DNA of 64,000 nucleotides from the NCBI RefSeq assembly GCF_014898815.1, contig NW_026515416.1, forward strand, positions 1 through 64,000, given 5' to 3'. Each line of letters starts with the position of its first letter. Position 1 is the first letter of the stretch. The translations under genes and the position numbers were made by a program. The notes under the pieces were generated by a model. That model saw only the letters and a list, made by a program, of their open reading frames with translations. It had not been told where the DNA came from and did not search any database. Of the stretch, positions 1 to 12,500 are shown one piece after another. Origin of the DNA: Panonychus citri (Eukaryota > Arthropoda > Arachnida > Trombidiformes > Tetranychidae).

Positions 1-1705
1 AAATACCTGCCGTTTTCAGGTTGGCACACTGAAAAGAACAGTTGCCAGGTAACTTTAAATAGTAAATATTTCTAAATAATTAAATTGTTAAATTATTAAT
101 CAACTTCCAAACCAACACACACAAGCAAACTGAAACTCAATCAACTTACAACAACATCAACAAGCAAATAATAGTCCCTTATTTGTATATCCAATCAACG
201 GAAATATGAAATTGAGAGAAAGAAAATGATTTTCTTTTTAACCTTCCTCTTTCTACAATTTTCAAATTGTTAATTAATTAGAGGTCATAATTACTGATAA
301 ATTAGCCAATTCTTCAACAAATTTGTCTCTTTCTCTTCTTTTAATGTGACAATTTGTTAATCACCATCGTCATTTTTTCTGGTCAACATTAAACTGTGGT
401 CAATGAAGTTGATAAGTTGGTCAAGCAAGGACTCGGCTTTTGGTTTCAAGTTTCGTAGTGAAAAAAATTATGATTAAGATGAGGTTAGTTGATTTTGTTT
501 ACGCAATTTCAATTTACTAATTGTTTCCAATTTTTTCTCTTAATTTAGACTGGTTGTCACATTCTACAATTATGGTTGATCAAATGTGCCAAATTAATTC
601 ATGTTAAGAAGCTGGTTAAAAGTGGATTAACCAGATAATCTGAGTTACCACCTAAATTAAACTAATTACCTGGAAAATGAATTGATGGTCTTCTAAAAGT
701 AAAATTTTGACAATTGGACAAATTCACATCACAATAACAACAACAATAATTGACAGAAAAGGGCAATTGATTATTATGCTCACATCATCAAGATTATCAC
801 ATTGAGAAGGGGAAATAACAACAACAACTGATTACCGGAAACAAGAAAAAAAAACCAACAATTAAATTACTCGACTCACATACAAGTGTGAATGTGAAAA
901 TTAAATGTAGATTAAAAAAATATTGTCCTAAATTGTATTTAATCATACAATTGTTACGTTTTCTACCTTGATTGTAATTGTTAATATCTGACCAAAGAAA
1001 AGCTAATTAAGCAAAAATAATAATAAAGTCTGTAAAAAAAAACAATAATAAATTAAATTACTAATTTAAAGTGACAATAAATTCTTAGTTGATTAGACTT
1101 AATTGATGTTAAAGTTTTTCTGTCCCAAACAATTAACAAAAATCCACATTCAATATGAACAATTACAGATGATTAATTTTCACCTTCGCAATCAAATACA
1201 TCATTTAATTACGAAATGTAAGTTACAATTTAAAATTCCCCCGTTTAATTGTTACCTGATTTTCATTTGATTGTTTAATCAATCGTAATAAGTTGTAAGT
1301 CATAACCGTGATTTAAATAATTTCAACACAATAAAGGGTTAGTGATGTGCGATTGATAGATTTTCCAATAATCGATTGTGACGCAAATTCTTCATCAAAA
1401 TCGATGATCTTCGATTTCTGTCGAATAAAAAAAGACACAGGAAAAGAAAGAGAATCAGAAAAGAGGGAAACAGTTCGATGGGAGGGGAAGTTACGATGGA
1501 AAAAGAAAGAGAAAAGAAAGAGACTGAAAATCGATTTTTGGTTCGCAATCAGCGACATCGAAATTTCCTGCGATCATTGATGATAATCGTTAATTTGATG
1601 ATCGAAAGCAACAACAACCGTTAGTTATTAAACGTTCAACTGTCAACCAAGTCACCTTGTCCTCCTGTATCATAGTTGTTTGTTAATTGTGATTAACCTA
1701 ATTCA
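1..1705. other. Intergenic, upstream of hyccin
   Basis: AT-rich sequence with many short AATT/CAATTG words and no open frame that looks coding. The short open frames near 1313-1580 overlap on both strands and are low-complexity (Lys/Arg/Glu on one strand, Phe/Ser on the other), as expected of chance frames. The promoter and 5' leader of the hyccin gene must lie at the right end, but I see no clear TATA box. Confidence 0.6.
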
Positions 1706-3261
1706 ATGGCTTCGTTACTTGTCAAATCATCAACAGGTAAACAACGATCACCAATTAAAACGAAAGACAGTGTTGAGATAGTCCAAGAATGGGACAGTCA
1801 ATTTGATAAACAATGGAACAGCATGAAAGATGATTTAGTTCAACTAAATCAATTAGCTGATAAGTTAATTGAGAACAAGGAATTGGAAAATGCTGTTTAC
1901 ACCGTTCTAGATGATTTCAAGATCAGTGAGAAGGTAAGATTTGATTTGATTGGTAATCGTTTTCTTGTCTGAAAATAATCAAATTTGTTTTTCTCTCTAT
2001 TTTCCTGAATAGCTTTTGGAAAGTATTTGTAAATGGATTTACGCTTACAGGTCAAGTAAATGAGAAATTACATCAATATGTACTTAATTATGTTCCAAGT
2101 TTAATGTGCCTTCTATTACAATCGAGTGTAATTCCCACCGAGGGAAGGAAAAAGTACAAATGTGTCGAGGCGAGTTTACTAAATATCTATAATAAGGAGA
2201 TTGTCGATGAAGAGGGAAAACCGAAAAAAGTGACCATGAGAATTCCCGATCTGAGTAAACCATCAATCTATCACAATACACCTTTGAGTACTTCGTCACC
2301 GGGACCTGCTAATCTCACCGAACAGACTTTGAAATTTTTGGAAACTTCGTTACCCGATAAGCCGATTCCAACTTTTGGACCTTACGAACAGGTTGAAAGG
2401 TTACATGCAAGTAACCGAAGTAAAACAATGACCGTTCTGGTTCGAGTTTATTATCAAAATTTAAATTATGTTAGTAAAAATTCATGGAAGGTCATGTGTA
2501 GGGTCGCATTGAAGTGAGTCCTCTTTTTTTTGTACCTGCGATTTTCATGTTTCATTTATTTTGTGCTAACGAAATGTTTTGTTTTTTTTCCAGATTGTTG
2601 AAAATGAGTGGACCAAGATCACCCTCTGAACAAGCTCATGCCCTTTCCGTTGCTAAAGCGGCCGTGGCAGCGGCAGAGAAAACACCTTCAGGCGTAATGA
2701 CACTTAATGAAATGTTCGGTGTTGGTTTGGCTCGAATTCAATTGGAAAGTCCTTGGTTCGTTGAGGTGCTTCGTTGTGTCTATGTTTTCCTCTATAACGG
2801 AATAACTGACCTTGGTACGAAAGTATTACAGCAAATTCACAATCGAGCGGTCAAAGAGCTTTGGACTGATGTTTTGTTGGTCAGTACAAATTTTTGTTCG
2901 AAAATTTATTGAAAGTGATGTTCAATTGATAATAATTGTTTCTTTTTTCTATCATTTTCAGATTTCAAATGCTATGATTCATTCATTTAAAATTGACCCT
3001 AATCCAAATGCCGATACTGAACCCGATCTTTCAGGTAGTCGAAGTGATGTTCGATCGCCAATATCAACTATTCTTACTGCGACAGCTTCCAATAAAACGC
3101 CAACAACAGCGGCGACTTTTAAACCTTCAAAATTGCCTGAGGACATTCCGATCGTCGGTGGTCCAACTCCAGAATCTTCAACTGCCCCTGAATCCGATGA
3201 ATCGAGAAGTGCAACTTTATCACCCGCTTCTCGACCAGCGTCTTCCATGAATAGAGATTAA
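1706..3261 (+). CDS. FAM126A: Hyccin (FAM126 family), four exons, one apparent frameshift
   Basis: Hyccin is a scaffold subunit of the plasma-membrane PI4KA complex with TTC7 and EFR3, which makes PI4P (family knowledge). Exons are 1706-1933, 2013-2513, 2594-2879 and 2962-3261, all with GT..AG borders and matching phase. The conserved helical N-terminal domain is clear: LLESICKWIYAYRSS corresponds to the family's ELLEPVCHQLFEFYRSG, IPDLSKPSIYH to its IPSLSKPSVYH, and EIVDEEGK to its EIVDKQG. The last exon is Ser/Pro/Thr-rich, as is the family's disordered C-terminus. With one extra A removed at about 2058-2060 the product is about 437 residues, somewhat shorter than the human protein (about 520). 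The frame break sits in an AAA run inside conserved sequence, so I take it as a sequence error. The start at 1706 is the first ATG before the conserved domain. Confidence 0.85.
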
Positions 3262-4310
3262 ATGAGCTTCATCAATTTAATTATTTCATAATCTCAATTG
3301 TCAAATAGTCTTTACAATCATAACAATTTTAACTGTTCTTTTATCAAGTGTTTTTTAATCAACTAACTTTTCTCAACTCAACTGATTAAAAAAATTTTTA
3401 TTCTTTCAAAATAAACAACCAACACGAAATGTAACTTGTTTCATTGATCAATGTCCAATCCAATCGATTGGTAATTGATCATCTCAATCATCACTGAAAA
3501 CTCTTAGTCGATTTACCAATTGATCAAAATTATCTCGAAAGATTTGATTGTTTAATCAGTTGCAGAAAGTCACAGACTTAGTCCATTATTATTATCATAA
3601 TTATCATTTAAATCAAACAATCAAAAAGTATCTCATCTCCTTTTGAACTTTTGCTGCTTCAATCAGTAAATCAAAACAATTTATTTTTCACTCATTAATT
3701 TAAATGCATTCAGGAATAAAGAAGAATGAAAGAAAAAATTCAAATTCTGTTTGGAACATTAATTTCTTTTTTAATTCTAAATTAAATTTAGCTGAATTAT
3801 TTTCTTCATTTTAAATTCTAAGGTTGAGTTTAAGGTTCGAGATTATTGATCTTTCCCTTTTCAATGTTCTCTTTCTTTTTTTCTTTCTTTTTCATTCTTT
3901 TCTATTACTCATCTGGATCAAGTGATTGTCAATATTATCCTTTTAAATTGTCGATTCTTTCACTTTTTGTGCTGATTACTTTTCTTTTTCTTCGTTAATT
4001 AAGTAAATTCTAGTAGATTAAAGTTCCAATTTTATGTCTATTAATCATTTCTTTCTTTGATTGGTTCATTTATCTTTGTTTGGTCAATTGTTTCTCTTTT
4101 GGTTTTCTCATGCAATCTCATTCTACCTGTTCTGTGTTGTTTTGTTTTCTTCTTGATTTGATTTTTGATTTATAATCTACTTTTGATTGTTTTTGCTAAT
4201 CACTTAGTTGGATTAATGATCTACTTGAATATAAAATCGCATTTCAAAGGTTAAAAAAAGGATGGAAAGAAAAATGGAGACGAAGACCAATATAGATTCT
4301 TGTGAAGGAA
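3262..4310. other. Intergenic between hyccin and DNTTIP1
   Basis: Contains a candidate poly(A) signal AATAAA at 3410-3415 for hyccin, then T-rich sequence. An ATG at 4262 opens a short frame out of register with the DNTTIP1 start and is probably a short upstream ORF or chance. No other coding sequence seen. Confidence 0.6.
3410..3415 (+). terminator. Poly(A) signal of hyccin
   Basis: AATAAA about 150 bases past the hyccin stop codon, in a T-rich 3' region. Confidence 0.45.
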
Positions 4311-5993
4311 ATGGATCATCAACTTTACCTTTCTTCATGTTCATCATCATTTACAGCAACAAATTCCATTACCAGTATTACCACAGTTCCAACCTCAGCA
4401 TCAGTGACAAACTGTAATACCTCAATTCCAAGTATTATTGTAAATTCAAGTTCTATTACTCATCCTGATTATAATTCATCAATTAATCGTGTAAATGATG
4501 GCCAATCTAACCCAAGTGAAGAGGATCTAAGGGAATGGACTAGAACATATCATATGAGAACTCTGAATTTACTCAATTTCCCCACCAATGCATCTTCAAA
4601 TCGAGTTAGCTATCGTAGTGTTATGAATAGAGCTCGAATTGGTATTGTTACAGGCGCTGCGAAATCGCTTAATGTACTTAGACAAGCTCTTCAGAACAGT
4701 ATCAATAACGAGATAAACACTATTCTACAAAAATATATTGAAAGATACTTTAGACCTTCAATGACTAATATTAAGAAAAATTTCGGTGCTAATTCAGGTA
4801 ATTCATCCAAACCAACTCATATGAGAATCAACCATTGAAATTTCTTCCTACAACTTGATTAGATTTCAAAGTTCAATATTGATTATCTTTTGTATGTATT
4901 TCTTACATGGATCTTTGTTTTCTCATTTTCTTTAGTTTCGGAACAACATCTTCAAGCTGCTTGTCGAGAAATTCTTGAGGAAGCTAAAAAAATGTACATT
5001 GGTAGTGCATTAAATGCTTGTAGTCCTCTAAATGGTGAATTAATTGAAAACGGATCAGATTATGAGAATAATGTTACAGCTCCGGTTACAAAGAAACGTC
5101 ATCATGGTGATAAACGTCAATCTCACCCGCAAATCGCTTCAATTTTAGACTGTGAATCAGATTCAGAAAGTAATTCACAACATCATCTTCGTCCGCCTCC
5201 AATTAAACGGAAAAAATTGAAAGGTTCATCTGGGGTTGGAAAGGCTCGATCATCGGGTTTCGCCAATAGATTACACTTTAAAGGTAATTCTGGTTTCGAT
5301 ATTAGGAGAGAGGGACCTCGATGGGAATCAAATAGGTTAACCACTGAGACTAAATTTGTACTTGGATCAAAGGCCAACAAAGCTTTAGGTTTTGGTGCTA
5401 CTCGAGGTCGTTTATATACCAAACACGCTGATCTTTTCCGTTATATTGGCGATCATGATGATAAACATTGGCTCCATGAACATGGGTTAATGCCACCGGC
5501 TGGAGGTAAAGCTTACCTGATAATTAAAGAAGATATTGAGAATCTATTAGAATCAGATGAATACCGAGGTGCACCCGGAGTCGACGGTAATTCCATGGGC
5601 TGTGGATTCACTGTACCAGAGGCAATGATCCTGAAAATGAGACGAACCATGGACGCGATGAAAAACGAAAGTGAAATGATGAGATCGTTGAATGAAGCTC
5701 GTAAACCTCATGTTATACCTCGAGTAACAATAGAACCCGAGCCAATTGGTGAAAATTGTGATGTCTCATCAGATGTGGCGAGTAACAATTCCAATGCTGG
5801 AGGTTTAGATGATTATGAGGTGGAAAATGAAAGTCGTGAACCCTCACCAGTCGTTCATCTTGATTATTTAAACTCAACTGTTGGTGTTTCATCAGCTAAT
5901 GGATCACCTTTTTCATCCCTTTTACCAACCGATTTAAGTCCTAATCCTGAAATGTTAATCTCTCAACTACCCACTGACCTCAGTTTAACGTGA
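4311..5993 (+). CDS. DNTTIP1: DNTTIP1 (TdIF1), MiDAC deacetylase-complex subunit, two exons
   Basis: DNTTIP1 dimerises and binds DNA and HDAC1/2 with MIDEAS/ELMSAN1 in the mitotic deacetylase (MiDAC) complex in the nucleus (family knowledge). Exons are 4311-4797 and 4936-5993; the intron has a GTAATT donor and a TTTAG acceptor, and the phase (1+2) fits. The C-terminal DNA-binding half is recognisable: GRLYTKHADLFRY, DKHWLHEHG and KAYLIIKEDIENL correspond to the family's GRLYIKHADLFKY, DKHWLAEQ and AYLLIEEDIRDL, followed by SDEYRG. The helical dimerisation region lies at the end of exon 1 (about residues 95-160). Ser/Thr/Asn-rich N-terminal and disordered C-terminal extensions make the protein about 514 residues against about 330 in human. 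The reading frame is intact. The ATG at 4311 is the first in frame. Poly(A) signal at 6048-6053. Confidence 0.85.
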
Positions 5994-6047
5994 ATTATTT
6001 AATGAAAACAAAACATTTATCATCTTATTTTCTAATTTAAATGATTT

Positions 6048-6053
6048 AATAAA
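6048..6053 (+). terminator. Poly(A) signal of DNTTIP1
   Basis: AATAAA 55 bases after the stop codon, followed by a T/GT-rich stretch. Confidence 0.5.
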
Positions 6054-6438
6054 ATCGACAATTTAACTCTCAATTGGATGTGGCGCCTTTTTCCAACTTG
6101 TCAGATCTTTGGAAGAGCAAAAAAAGTAAACAAAACTTGAAACATTTCGGAAGCTTTTCAATCAATTGTTTCACTGATTTTCCATTGAATAAATTATCTT
6201 ATTGGTAATTTATTTCTCTTCTCACAACAATTAGAACCACCAACATTCGAGCAGATTCTTAATTGTGAGCTTTCTGTTGATCAGAAGAGAAATTAACTGA
6301 TTGAATCTTGTCCGTTTCTTTGCATCTCATTTTTTTTTGTTCCAATTTCTTGAAGATAAATTTTCTATTCTAATTGTTTTTTTTATTCGATTTATATTAT
6401 TATTTTTAATTGTTCTTTGTGTTCGTTTATATGTAAAG

Positions 6439-7312
6439 ATGGATTCTCGTGAACAAATGAATGCGACGATTCAATCAACTCTTCAATGGATTATCACCAA
6501 TTACAATGTGAATGAAGAATCAATAGGAAAAAGTAAAAAGCTTCTTCATGGTTTAATTAATCAACTAGATGATCCTAAATTATCAATTCAAAGATTGTAC
6601 CTGATTTATTCAATTTGTGAACAATTGGGTGATGATGAGGATAAAGCTGTTAATTTTTTAGCCACATTGTTTCCAGTTCCATTGAGAAAAAATCTTGCCT
6701 CTTTCATTGGACAAATGGTTTCACTGGCAATTGGCCTTAATAGTAAATCACTTCACAGCTTCAACAATTTACTTGGATAAAGAGCAAATTAAATTAAGTG
6801 ATTACGATATTAAACAATTACCATTAAATCTGGCGGAAAGTAGTCCATCTTTTGCTGCTGTTCTAATTGACAAAGGTTTCTTCAATTCTAATCAAAGTTC
6901 AACCACATCAAATTCACCGGAAAGAAAATGATCTCAACCCATTTACTTACTAGATGGTTAATATCTCTAAATGAATGTAACAATCAAAAGATCATCTTTA
7001 ATGGTCAACCTTTAATACGCTATTCACTTGTTGGTCAAGGAAAGGAAATTTGATTTACATTTTCACATTTTAGAATCAATTGAAAATAAGAAACTTCAAC
7101 AATTATCAACACCATTTGTCATCGATATTGCAACTCTATTATCTAAACGTGGAGATGATGATTTAATTTCTAAATTTGCTCATGTATTAATTATCGGAGT
7201 TCAAAATGGTATTTGTAATGCACTTTCGTCTAATCAAATGCGTAACAAATTGATTGCTCTATTTCCAAACAATTTACTAATCAAAGCTTTGGTCAATATG
7301 AAGATTAAATAA
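6439..7312 (+). CDS. INTS15: INTS15-like (C7orf26) Integrator subunit, single exon with three apparent frameshifts
   Basis: INTS15 is an Integrator-complex subunit acting in snRNA 3' processing and promoter-proximal transcription termination (family knowledge). I match this gene to it by pattern. SIQRLYLIYSICEQL parallels a conserved N-terminal helix, LASFIGQMVSLAIG parallels LLGKLVSMAVAV, and near the C-terminus LISKFAHVLI...NQMRNKLIALFPNNLLIKAL parallels the family's LAQAL...RDDLRTLCSRLPHNNLLQLV, including order and spacing. No intron is apparent. The frame changes near 6770 (one extra G), 6925 (one missing A in AAAA) and 7050 (one extra base); correcting these gives about 290 residues, shorter than human (about 450). 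The start at 6439 is the first ATG before the conserved helices. It could instead be another helical-repeat protein; identity is moderate. Confidence 0.55.
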
Positions 7313-9215
7313 TCATGGACACAATCAAATCATCCAATCAAATTGAAACCTTTCACAATTGACACCATCTCAAGACAATCGATTATTTCACCTAATTGTT
7401 TCAACTACATGCATATTCATTATTTTTCTTTATTCTATTAATAATTCATTTGTTTAAATAATTAAAAAAAAAATAATTGAATAGAAATTGTTATCATAAT
7501 GAACATTTCGATTGATTAAATTTCTTTTCCAATAGATGGCGTTAGTTGTTATTCTTTTTTTCTTATTATTGGTTCGTCTTTACACCGATAGAGGGAAAAC
7601 TGAGAATTGTATTGAGTTTATATTTTTTTCTGGATTTAATTTCTAGGAATTGTAAGATAATTTTACTTTGACAATTAATTTAAATTAATTATATTGTTTA
7701 ATTGTATCTCATTGTGTTTCTATTGTGTAAACAACTTGATATTATTTATATCGGATTAATCCAATTACTCGGTTAACATTTAAAAAGGTAAGTTTTGTTT
7801 TCCTTCTCTATGATTCCTCTTTTTTTTTCTTCTCTCCTTTTTCTCTTCATCTGTCTGCTTTTCTCTCTCTCTCTCTCTCTCTCTTTTCTCTTTTTGCTTG
7901 AGGAGGAGTTGAAAGTGTGTATGTTGTGTAAAGGGGAGAGAGTGAGAGGTGAAGAATAAGAGGAATAAGAAAAAAGATGAGAAAATTATGATGAAGATAT
8001 GATTAGAATTTGTCAATTTTCTAGATGGAACAAATTTTTCTATTCTAATTTTGGTTAAATTTTGTTCGTTAAATCAATGACAGTTTTTGGTTAACATTCT
8101 ACCGGCAACCAACTTGTTTTCTTTATCATTTTCCTTTCTCTCTCTTTCTCTCTTTTTCTAGTGAGATTTTTACCTTCACATTGAAACGGTTTGGGTTCCC
8201 TTTTGATACTATTTTCTCTAGAGTTAATATCTTTGTTTACTATTGCATTTGTACCTTTTTTTTCTCACATAAAATCATCTTCATCTTGGTAGACAATTTT
8301 GTTATGTTTAAAATGAATTTCTGCTCATTGAATAGTGAGAACAACTAATAGAAGCCATTTTATGATTTTCTCCAATTTCAAGATAGATAAGAGAGTCTGT
8401 TAGAGAATTTAGTGAGCCAAAATATTTACTCATTTTCTTATTTTTCCCCTTCTTTATCTAGATCATATATTCAACTAATTATCGGCTAATAACTTGTTAA
8501 TGATAAAGAAATTTCTATTTTTTGGAGAATTGAAATTACATAATAGTCTATTCAGCCTTCCGATATTCATTTGAAAGATTTCATTGTGGTTAGACAGGAG
8601 GAGCTAATGAATTTGGGATCACTGATCTTTTCCTTTCCTGTGCTTGCTCTCTCTCTTTCTTTCTCTTTCTGCTTTTTTCAAATTCTCACTCTTCTCTTTC
8701 TATCTTTCTTATTCTCTCTCTTATATTCACCTATCTTCCATTATTATTGCTGAATGGCAGCCCCATTAATTGTTTGGTTTTTTGTCTCTTCTCATTACTC
8801 TCACTTCTCTCTCTCTCTCTTCTTTTTCCTTTCTTTTCCTATCTTTCTGCATCTCTTTCTTCATTCTCTTTCTAAATTTTTGTTTCTCTCTCTCACACAC
8901 TCTCCATCTTTCTGTTTTTCTGTCTACAGGCTTAAGGAACAAGTTATTATTGCATTACCAATTTTTAATACATCACTACATTCTCAACCATCATTACTAT
9001 TATTATTATTATTTATGGTATCAAATCAAATGTAAATTGTGGTAAATTGTAAATTGTCAATTTAATTATCATAATTTAATTGGATACATGGTTCTTAAAG
9101 AAAAACAGTTGATAATTTAAGGTGAAATATCTAATGTTTACATTGCCGGTCTTATTGTGTAAAATGTTTGTATGCTGGTTGAGTTGTTTATCAAACTGAA
9201 GGTATTGATTTCCCT
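7313..9215. other. Intergenic region and probable 5' leader of kismet
   Basis: AT-rich and then pyrimidine-rich sequence with a (CT)n run at 7861-7882 and long CT-rich stretches at 8640-8930. A good splice acceptor (polypyrimidine then CTACAG) ends at 8930, so a non-coding 5' exon of the kismet gene could start there. The open frames at 8571-9045 are Ser/Phe/Leu readings of the CT-rich tract and are not convincing. Confidence 0.5.
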
Positions 9216-9529
9216 ATGTCAATGGGCGATTACCAATTACTTGGTGATGGTTTTGGTAAGTAGATTATCTGATTGGTTGCAATCAATTGTTATATGATAA
9301 TGATGATGATTATGAGAATGATTATGAGAATGATTAAAACAATCTAATAATGTGTTGCATTCTCTAGGATACCATCCAGGTTATGCGCCAACTGGTAACC
9401 CATCAAATAATAATCCCGGAGGCCCGAACATGGAGCAACCCCCTGGACCAAATAACGCGGCAATGGCCGCAATGATGTCGTCAAGTGCCATCGGAGGTAG
9501 TCCTGGTTATGGAATGATTCCTCCACATG
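9216..9529 (+). CDS. kis: Kismet coding exons 1 and 2
   Basis: Exon 1 (9216-9255) starts at an ATG reading MSMGDYQLLGDGF and ends at a GTAAGT donor. Exon 2 (9368-9529) follows a CTCTAG acceptor, restores the Gly codon split between exons and reads GYHPGYAPTGNPS and so on to a GTGAGT donor. Both junctions are phase 1. The sequence is Gly/Pro/Asn/Met-rich, like the disordered N-terminus of kismet. I chose the start because it is the first ATG in frame and the splice phases agree downstream. An upstream non-coding exon is possible. Confidence 0.7.
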
Positions 9530-12500
9530 GTGAGTTTCTTTCTGTTTCTTAAATGTCACCATTTGAGTGACTATTGAGTTTGTCTATTAGATGAAATGAA
9601 TGGATTACAATGGAATTTTTGTACTATAGAACAAAAGCTTATTATCCATTTAATTGGTTTCAATTTATATTCAACTGTCAGTCATTTGATGGATCAAAGA
9701 ATAGAAATAGAAACAAATATCCAATGAAATGTTTTCTGTCAACTTTGCGAGGGATTTTTAATTCATTTTTTATTTTTTACTTTCTCCTTTTCACTTTTCA
9801 CTTTTCACTTTATTCTCTCAGGTGCTCGTGGTCATGGGCTACCTCAAAGATCTTTGCCCCCTTTTGGTGCACCTTTACCTATGCCTCCAGGTTCAGTACC
9901 TTTGGGTGGTCTCGGTGATGCGATGAAAGTTCATGATCAGTATGCAAGTAGTGGTTTTCCTGGAGCAAGTTCACAATCGGCCATGAGAAGTGGTCACTAT
10001 CCTCAGCATGATTCTCGTTATGGTCATCCTAGTAGTGGTTATCCAGGTGTTCCAATGGGAAGTGGTCCTGGTGGTCCATCATCTCTTGGACCAATGTCCC
10101 AACATAATGGAGGGATCGGTGTGCCTCAGTCCAGTTTAACATCGTTACCTGGTTCCAGTAGTTATCAAACTCGTGGTCTAATGAGTGGTTATAATGATCA
10201 AAGGATGTTGTCACCGATTCTAGGACCAGGTTCTGGGAGTCCATATCCAGGACCTTATCCTTCATCATACGGACCAATACCAACAGGAGGACCTGGTACA
10301 AGATTATGGCACAATCAAGGAATGAGTCATTTGCAACAGCGACCTCCTTATGGTTATAACACTAGTGGAGTGGGTCCACCACCTCCATCTTCACTCGGAC
10401 CTCCAGGACAAACAAGTAGTTCTCGTAGTGGGCAAGGACCACCTCCATCTCCTTTCGGGCCTGGTGCCAGTGATTATGGCTCATTGCATTCACAGCAACC
10501 AACTAAGCAACCTCATCAGCCTCCAACACAACAACAACAACAGCAACAACAGTCATCACAACAGCAGCAGCAACAACAACAACAACAACAATCACAGTCA
10601 CAAGCTCAACCCACGAGACCATATTACAGTACTAGCAGTGGAAGGTGGGAGCACAAAGTTCCTCATTGACTAGTTTCATTCCATCCGAACCTCCATCACC
10701 ATATTTAACATCTTCTTATAGTCAAAATATAAGTGCATCACAAGGAAACTCAACATCATCCTCATCATCCAGTGGTAACAATGGTGGCCCTCGACAACCT
10801 CAATCTCAACCAGGACCACCTTCTCATTACACATCTTTAGGTTACCCTGGTCCTGGTCCTGGTCCTGGTTCTGGTCCAACGGGAAGTGGTGGTGGTGGCA
10901 GCGGGTCAACAAGTGGAGGAATGATTGGTTCATCAGGTTCTAGTAGTAGTAGTGTCCCTCCAGGGTCAGTTAATTACCCAGGACAGCAATATCAAGGATA
11001 CAGTGTTAGTCAGGGGTATAGTGAGACTTCAAGTCGGCTTTCACCTTATACAATGAGCTCTGGGTCGACAGGAGGTCCCAACACTGGACCCAATAGTCCA
11101 GGGTATCGAGCGCCGTTCAGTGCAGCATCTCTAACTAGTATGTCACCTCGTCGACCAACACCAACACCGCCTGCAGGGTCACCGATGCCGCCAACATCAC
11201 GGACACCAGATCGAGGGTCAACTACGATTTCAACGTCAGGTCCAACAAGCAGTTATCCAAGTTCGGGTTCATTAACAAGTCCTAGTGGTCCAGGACTTTC
11301 GCCTGGTAACAGTTCAAAATCCAGTGGATTAGCTGGTCCACCAGGTTCATCTTCGTCTCATAATGCATCGTCATCATCATCATCTTCATCTTCACAAGTC
11401 CCACAGTCCCAATCATCTGCATCTTCATCCACATCTCATGGTCCCTTATCTTCACATCAATCAACACCAATTAATAGTCTTCAACAATTGGAACAAATGG
11501 TCATGCCTCACCTTAACTCTTCTTCTTCATCCTCCTCATCATCTTCAACAGCAGCAAACAGCAGTAATAAAATCAACTCAATATCTTCAATAATCTCATC
11601 GACACCATCGTCATCATCATCCAACAACAGCGCTTCCAATCCTTATTATATGTCAGGAAGCAGCAACAATAATATTCATGGTTCACAGAAAGCAGATCAA
11701 CAACAACCATCGAATTTGTATCCTCGATTTCCATCCCCATCTTCAGCCTCTTCTGGTCCAGGAGGTTATTATGGAGGGAACTCGGGATACCCTCAGAGTA
11801 ATTCATCATCATGGAGACCACCACCCACCGGGTCAACCATCAACTGGCCCAGGGTCAAACTCCATGTCCAATACTCAATCTCAATGGCTTCTTCTGTCCC
11901 TTATTCACCAGCATCTCAAATTGATCAACAACAACAACAATCATCTCAAAGTAAAGAGGTTCCATCTCCTGGTTTATCACGATCATTAAGTAAGTCACTT
12001 GTTTGACAATTGATTTAATTGTTTCTACTCGCGCTCTATTAGTCAATTAGTTATTCATGGTTTGTGATGACATTTAATCAATTAGATTTCAAGATTTCAA
12101 CATTTCCAGATTCAGGGATTAATAAACAAAATGTCGTCATTGTAAAATAATTATTATAATTGGTCGATAAGTGAGGTGAAAATATTCAACCTTTGAGTTT
12201 AAATAATACAATAGTAATTATTGATTAGTCTGGAAATTATAATTGATGATATTTACGTAATAAGTTATAACTTTTAATCGATTCTTCAGTTTGTCTTGTT
12301 CATTTTATTGATAATTAGATCCTTATTTTCTCTTTTTCTTTCTTTCTTTCGATCTTTCTTTCTTTATTTTATTTGTTTCTATTTCTATTTCTTATTATCA
12401 TTATCATTATCTTTTTCTTTTTCTTTTTGTTTCTTCTCTCTTCTCTCCTTAGCATCAACAACGTCAAGTAATAATTCAAGCTCAATGACTGGACAGCAAT